From positions 39,296 to 103,295 of the forward strand of contig DUNO01000020.1 of assembly GCA_012839295.1 (NCBI GenBank): a DNA stretch of 64,000 nucleotides. The letters are read 5' to 3'. Below the pieces are notes generated by a model. It ran no database searches and was not told where the DNA came from. It was given only the letters and a program-made list of their open reading frames with translations. A program made the position numbers and the translations under genes. The stretch comes from Clostridiales bacterium (GTDB taxonomy: Bacteria; Bacillota; Clostridia; Lachnospirales; Lachnospiraceae). Below, piece after piece: positions 60,057 through 64,000 of the stretch (position 1 is its first letter; each line of letters starts with the position of its first letter).

Positions 60057-60270
60057 CAAAGAGTGACTTATAACAAAGAGTAAGATTAAAACAAGGAGTA
60101 AGCTTATAGCAAGAGTAAGCTTATAACAAGGCGTAAGCTCATAGCAAAGAGTAAATTTATAACAGGGAGTAATCCTATAGCAAAGAGTAATCTTATAACA
60201 AGGCGTAAGCTTTATTGTAAAGAATAATCTTATGACAAGGAGTAAGCCTATAACAAGTAGTACTCTCTGA
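60038..60270 (+). repeat. 18-base tandem repeat starting inside the uxaA 3' end
   Basis: About 13 degenerate units of 17-18 bases, for example GCAAGGAGTAACCTTATA (60038-60055, part of uxaA), ACAAGGAGTAAGCTTATA and GCAAAGAGTAATCTTATA. Units starting GCAAAG and ACAAGG tend to alternate, hinting at a 36-base higher-order unit. A minus-strand frame across it only translates the repeat. Confidence 0.85.
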
Positions 60271-60296
60271 TAAGTAAGAAAAACCGCCCATGACAA

Positions 60297-61316
60297 TTAA
60301 ATAGCGCCCGAATTGGTAGATGTAGATTCCCGGATTACGAGCTCCGTGTCAAATAAGATTGACCTGGTGGCAGAATCCGGGTTTGCTATTTTCTCCAGAA
60401 GCATTTCGCAGGAAGAAAAGCCTTCCTGAAATTTCGGCTGGCTGACAGTCGTGATGGAGGGGGTGTACATGGCGGACAGGTCTATGTTATCGAAACCCAC
60501 GACCATAATATCGCGGGGCACATGGTAATGGTAGCGCTTGGCGGCGCGGATAGCTGCTGCAGCCAGCATATCGGAAGCGGCGAAGAAGGCGCCTGGTACG
60601 ACCTCGGAGGTCAGGAGCTGGCATACCGCGGCATATGCCATCTCATAATTTACCTCAGGAAGCTGGATCAGCCAGCTCTTCGGGATGCTTAAATCCGCAT
60701 TGGACATCGCCGTCAGGAAGCCACGCTGCCGCTCCATAGCGTATTTGAAGGACAGGGGTCCGTTAATGAAGGCGATCTTATTCTTCCCGCTGGCGATGAG
60801 GTATTCCGTGGCCTTCATGGCAGCGCGGCAGTCGTCAATGCTGACATAGGGAAGGTCGGCGTCCTGGTTATATTCACAGCATTGGATGACAGGAACCATT
60901 TGGTTAATCTGGTGTAATAATTCGCTCGGAACCTGGTTTAAGAAAATGACCCCGGCGGCATTGACGCGGCGTATCAGGCTGCAAAATCCATGGAAGGAGC
61001 CGTGGTCTAACGGGGATTGGTTGATTAATAAATGGCAGCCATGGGAATTGGCGGACATGGTTGCACCTTGAATGACCTCTGTATAAAAAAGATTGTTGAT
61101 GTTTGGGATGTTCAATATGATAACAGGCTCCTCCCGGGGAGCTGTAATTTTGTGCTCCGGTATGGAATAGCCCAGGGCTTTCATCGCATTTTCCACCTGC
61201 TCTATGGTTTCCGGCTTTACCAGATGCCGATGGTTAAGGACGCGGGATACGGTGGCTGGGGATACGCCGGCTCCAGCGGCTATTTTTGAAACGGTAATTT
61301 TGCTGTTTGATGACAT
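60297..61316 (-). CDS. LacI-family transcriptional regulator
   Basis: 339 residues. Helix-turn-helix ITVSKIAAGAGVSPATVSRV, LNHRHLVKPETIEQVENAMK, and a sugar-type core (PVIILNIPNINNLFYTEVIQ; FFAASDMLAAAAIRAAKRYH; VPRDIMVVGFDNIDLSAMYT; PSITTVSQPKFQEGF). AAGGAG precedes the start. It is divergent from the oxidoreductase gene at 61611, with a TGAAA-TG-TTTCA palindrome between, so that gene is its likely target. Effector unknown. Confidence 0.92.
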   Translation of the reverse strand: MSSNSKITVSKIAAGAGVSPATVSRVLNHRHLVKPETIEQVENAMKALGYSIPEHKITAPREEPVIILNIPNINNLFYTEVIQGATMSANSHGCHLLINQSPLDHGSFHGFCSLIRRVNAAGVIFLNQVPSELLHQINQMVPVIQCCEYNQDADLPYVSIDDCRAAMKATEYLIASGKNKIAFINGPLSFKYAMERQRGFLTAMSNADLSIPKSWLIQLPEVNYEMAYAAVCQLLTSEVVPGAFFAASDMLAAAAIRAAKRYHYHVPRDIMVVGFDNIDLSAMYTPSITTVSQPKFQEGFSSCEMLLEKIANPDSATRSILFDTELVIRESTSTNSGAI

Positions 61317-61399
61317 GGCTCTTCTCCTTGGATGTGGTAGAAATATTCATAGATACTATACTATTTTTTCGGGAAGAATGCAATGATTTTGAAAAAATA

Positions 61400-61411
61400 T
61401 GAAATGTTTCA
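61400..61411. promoter_or_regulatory. 12-base palindrome between the LacI and oxidoreductase genes
   Basis: TGAAATGTTTCA is symmetric in its outer five bases (TGAAA-TG-TTTCA) and resembles both LacI-family operators and cre sites. It is the only such site in the 294-base divergent gap. Confidence 0.4.
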
Positions 61412-61610
61412 GAAAAGATGTATGGGGGTTGTAGGAATGTTAAAAGATATAGGGATATTAATTAGATAATATATAGAATTTAAATAATTAAGTCTTGAAA
61501 TATTGAAAGAATGCATCCTTAATGTTAATATTATTTCAGAAATACAAAAGATAATGAAAGAAATGGTGAAAAGATTGTAGAAATAAATAGCATTTGGAAA
61601 AGAGGTCAAT

Positions 61611-62657
61611 ATGAAAAAAATCGGAGTGATTGGTTGTGGGAAGATTGCACAGATAAGGCATCTGCCGGAATACGCCGGCAACAAGGATGCTATATTGACG
61701 GGATATTATGATTTCAACATGGAACGGGCTATGGATATAGCAAAGCAGTATGGCGGAAGGGCATATGCTTCCGTGGATGAGCTGCTGGATGAGGGAGAAA
61801 TTGATGCGGTGAGTGTCTGTGCGGCAAATAATGCACATGCTGAAATTACACTGAAAGCCTTAAATGCCGGAAAGCATGTATTATGTGAAAAGCCGATGGC
61901 CACAACGATTAAAGATTGTGAAGCCATGGTGGAAGCGGCAAAAAGGAACGGACGCTATCTGATGATAGGCCAGCAGCAGAGGCTGACCAGGACACATGTA
62001 AAGGCCAGGGAGCTGCTGAAGCAGGGGATGATAGGCAGGGTTCTTACCTTCCGTACAACCTTCGGGCATTCCGGGCCTGAGAATTGGAGCATTGATCCGG
62101 GGAAATCCAGCTGGTTCTTTGACAAGCAGCGGGCAGCCATGGGAGTGATGGCAGACCTGGGAGTACATAAGACGGATTTAATACAGTACCTGGTCGATGA
62201 CCGGATTGTTGAAGTCACTGCGAAAATAACTACACTGGATAAAAAGGACCAGGATGGAAACCTGGTGTCCGTGGATGATAATGCGTTCTGCATCTATAAA
62301 ATGAGGAATGGAGTTATGGGAACCATGACAGCCAGCTGGACCCATTATGGAAAGGAAGATAATTCCACGGTGATCTATGGAACGGAAGGGATCATGAGAA
62401 TCTATGATGATCCCGAATACTCCATTGAAGTAGTAACAGGGCTGGGTGACCGGATCCGGTTCCATATGGATAAAATCCAGGAGAACAGCAGGCAGACAAG
62501 ATCAGGAATTATCGATGCCTTTGTCTCTTCCCTTGTGGAGGACAGGGAGCCTCCCATATCGGGAGAAGCCGTCTTGTCAGCCATGCGTGTAGTCTTTGCA
62601 AGCTTTGAGGCTTCCGGGAAGAATGAGACGGTCCGGATTATAGAGAATTTAGAATAA
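61611..62657 (+). CDS. Gfo/Idh/MocA-family NAD(P)-dependent oxidoreductase
   Basis: 348 residues, complete. Rossmann start MKKIGVIGCGKIAQIRHLPE, the EKP motif in GKHVLCEKPMATT (catalytic Lys), and a C-terminal domain with MGVMADLGVHKTDLIQYLVD, containing the active-site Asp and His. Members oxidise sugars, inositols or similar; the exact substrate is unknown. AGAGG lies five bases before ATG 61611. Divergent from the LacI gene that probably controls it. Unlike the deleted relative at 53164 it keeps every catalytic segment. Confidence 0.93.
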   Translation: MKKIGVIGCGKIAQIRHLPEYAGNKDAILTGYYDFNMERAMDIAKQYGGRAYASVDELLDEGEIDAVSVCAANNAHAEITLKALNAGKHVLCEKPMATTIKDCEAMVEAAKRNGRYLMIGQQQRLTRTHVKARELLKQGMIGRVLTFRTTFGHSGPENWSIDPGKSSWFFDKQRAAMGVMADLGVHKTDLIQYLVDDRIVEVTAKITTLDKKDQDGNLVSVDDNAFCIYKMRNGVMGTMTASWTHYGKEDNSTVIYGTEGIMRIYDDPEYSIEVVTGLGDRIRFHMDKIQENSRQTRSGIIDAFVSSLVEDREPPISGEAVLSAMRVVFASFEASGKNETVRIIENLE

Positions 62658-62842
62658 ATAGGACGTTGCTAAAGCGGCAGAGCGAGAGAAAATGTAATAT
62701 TTGGCCTATTTCCGCCTCCAGTTATAAACGAATGCGGGATAAGAAAATACCGGTATGCTTACAATTGATTATGCCGATAAGTTTAGGCGGGCAGAAATTA
62801 ATGCCCGCCGGGGAATGATTTTGTAGCGTTACAGTCCTCCTG

Positions 62843-63721
62843 CTATTTATCATACTCAATTAGCTGCATATCCAGGCATTCCTTTGGTGATATCCCATAT
62901 TCCTTCTTAAAGGCCCGGTAAAAGCTGGAGTAATCTCCAAAGCCGAAGGTCTGATAAGCCTTCGTAATTCCCATATTGCTAATGATGGCTTCCCTGCATA
63001 AGGCAAGCCTTTTTTTTGTAATGTACTGGTGGACGGAAAGCCCCAGGCTGTCCTTGAACACATGGGCAATGTGATATTTGCTGACATAGAATTCGGCAGA
63101 CAGACGCTCTAAGGACAGGTCTTCATCCAGATGCCCTTCAATAAAAGCACACAGATTCTGATAAAGTGGCAGCTCCTCTGTTGTTTTTTCAAAGGAGTTC
63201 CGGTCATAAACCAGACGGCTCAGATGAAGCACCAAATCATTTACACAGAGGAAAAGCTGGGCAGCACGCCCGAACCTGTCGGAGTGCATTTCCTCGATCA
63301 GGCGGAGCACTTTGGACTGCACTGCATTGAAAGAGACTCTGTCATTGTGGAATAGGTAGCTTTTGCTGGTCTGGACGTATTGCATCAGGTAGGCATAGTC
63401 CGGGGAAATCCCCAGCAGATGACTGCAGTATTCCTGGCTTATCCAAAAGACAAACCTCCGGTAAGGGACATCCAGGCTATGGATGATCGGGCGGTGTGGT
63501 ACATGGGGCGGCATCAGCATGATATCCCCAAAGGTCACAGGGTAGAGAGTGCTGCCTATTTGGATGCTTACATCGCCTTCCAGAAAGAAGTAGAATTCAT
63601 AATAATCGTGGGAGTGGGTGGAAACCTTTGTAAGAGAGGTGTCGTTGTAATAGAAGATTTCAAAATCTTTGGACAGCATGTATTGCCTGTTACTGAACTG
63701 GGTCTGTAATTTCTTCTTCAT
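62843..63721 (-). CDS. AraC-family transcriptional regulator
   Basis: 292 residues from ATG 63721 (AGGAG eight to nine bases upstream). N-terminal cupin sensor (VSTHSHDYYEFYFFLEGDVS, FGDIMLMPPHVPHRPI) and C-terminal double helix-turn-helix (LSLERLSAEFYVSKYHIAHV, ITKAYQTFGFGDYSSFYRAF, KKEYGISPKECL). Such proteins sense sugars and activate nearby catabolic genes. It converges with the oxidoreductase gene at 61611; its target may lie beyond the right edge. Confidence 0.92.
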   Translation of the reverse strand: MKKKLQTQFSNRQYMLSKDFEIFYYNDTSLTKVSTHSHDYYEFYFFLEGDVSIQIGSTLYPVTFGDIMLMPPHVPHRPIIHSLDVPYRRFVFWISQEYCSHLLGISPDYAYLMQYVQTSKSYLFHNDRVSFNAVQSKVLRLIEEMHSDRFGRAAQLFLCVNDLVLHLSRLVYDRNSFEKTTEELPLYQNLCAFIEGHLDEDLSLERLSAEFYVSKYHIAHVFKDSLGLSVHQYITKKRLALCREAIISNMGITKAYQTFGFGDYSSFYRAFKKEYGISPKECLDMQLIEYDK

Positions 63722-63904
63722 AAATAAGCTCTCCTGTAATGGCTGCTTTGGCAGACTTATACGAATATCCCGATCTGGGGTTTGTGTTTCCAAGGCTTAG
63801 AATATCACAAGACAACAACTTTTGCAATGTATGCAACAATTCCACCAATGGATTTTTTAGAGTTTTATTTTTATAATGAAACAAAGCATAAAAAAGATAA
63901 AGAG

Positions 63905-63942
63905 AGGCAGGAAAAAGTTTGAAAGAAAGTCACTTTCAAACT
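63905..63942 (-). terminator. terminator of a minus-strand gene beyond the window
   Basis: AGTTTGAAAG (63916-63925) and CTTTCAAACT (63933-63942) form a 10-base stem; on the minus strand TTTTTCC follows. No gene inside the window needs it, so a minus-strand gene probably ends just past the right edge. Confidence 0.6.
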
Positions 63943-63953
63943 ATTTATTAAGG

Positions 63954-63989
63954 CCTATTCACTTTTTGAATAGGTCATCAAAAAGTGAA
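63954..63989. other. overlapping alternative hairpins at the right edge
   Basis: CCTATTCA (63954-63961) pairs with TGAATAGG (63967-63974). TTCACTTTTTGA (63958-63969) pairs with TCAAAAAGTGAA (63978-63989). The two stems share bases and exclude each other. Confidence 0.5.
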
Positions 63990-64000
63990 AGGCACGGGTG

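Noticed and set aside
60038..60296. CRISPR array
   Set aside because: Units of 18 bases follow each other without unique spacers, units are degenerate, and no cas genes are present.
60051..60296. Minus-strand 81-codon frame as a gene
   Set aside because: It is only the translation of the 18-base repeat (recurring TPCYKLTLCY) and has no ribosome site.

Overview
The window looks like a chromosomal stretch of an anaerobic, low-to-mid GC Firmicute, most likely a Lachnospiraceae-type Clostridia. Pointers are a single-chain purL of about 1260 residues, strong AGGAGG ribosome binding sites, oxygen-sensitive glycyl-radical chemistry, YesN/YesM-type two-component regulators, GH43 and galacturonate catabolism, and CUT2 sugar uptake. 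The assignment is inferred from gene content only. No tRNA, rRNA, CRISPR array, intact prophage or intact insertion sequence was found.

Layout. 1-4840: partial LysR regulator and purL, whose leader has two SD copies around an anti-SD. 4841-5719: long palindrome, then overlapping remnants of an Rhs-type protein and an ISL3-type transposase. 5720-18557: the most unusual locus, one co-directional run with a sugar-binding lipoprotein, a glycyl radical enzyme whose radical-bearing C-terminal domain is a separate 78-residue gene, its radical-SAM activase, a CUT2 ABC ATPase, two permeases, then a second binding lipoprotein, a YesN-type response regulator and a YesM-type kinase. 18558-25500: ECF-transporter S remnant, MmcQ-GNAT fusion, GGDEF-EAL protein, XRE regulator, RelB/YoeB toxin-antitoxin pair, and an ECF sigma/anti-sigma operon with two membrane proteins; the sigma gene seems to start at AUA. 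26006-34247: chemoreceptor, M42 peptidase, Asp-Arg-repeat protein, lgt, YhbD/bactofilin pair, TraX-like protein. 34468-47846: acetate transporter, TetR, lon, AbiEii remnant, low-molecular-weight phosphatase, patatin, a TetR-controlled MacB/FtsX-type ABC exporter, a SigV/RsiV-like pair, and a NUDIX gene that seems to start at CUG. 48126-63721: carbohydrate region with GH43, a VOC protein, a Crp/UroD-like pair, a row of three deletion-scarred genes, the D-galacturonate genes uxaC, uxaB and uxaA with a LacI repressor, a second LacI regulator, an oxidoreductase and an AraC regulator.

How it works together. The 5.7-18.6 kb locus reads as a self-contained sense, import and radical-conversion unit for an unidentified small, probably polyol- or sugar-like molecule. 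The 54-60 kb locus converts D-galacturonate to 2-keto-3-deoxygluconate; two palindromes matching each other flank the divergent promoters and probably bind the LacI protein. The TetR at 40433 has almost the same operator in its own promoter and before the ABC exporter. Several intergenic regions hold 15-34 base degenerate tandem repeats, three of which begin on the stop codon of the preceding gene.
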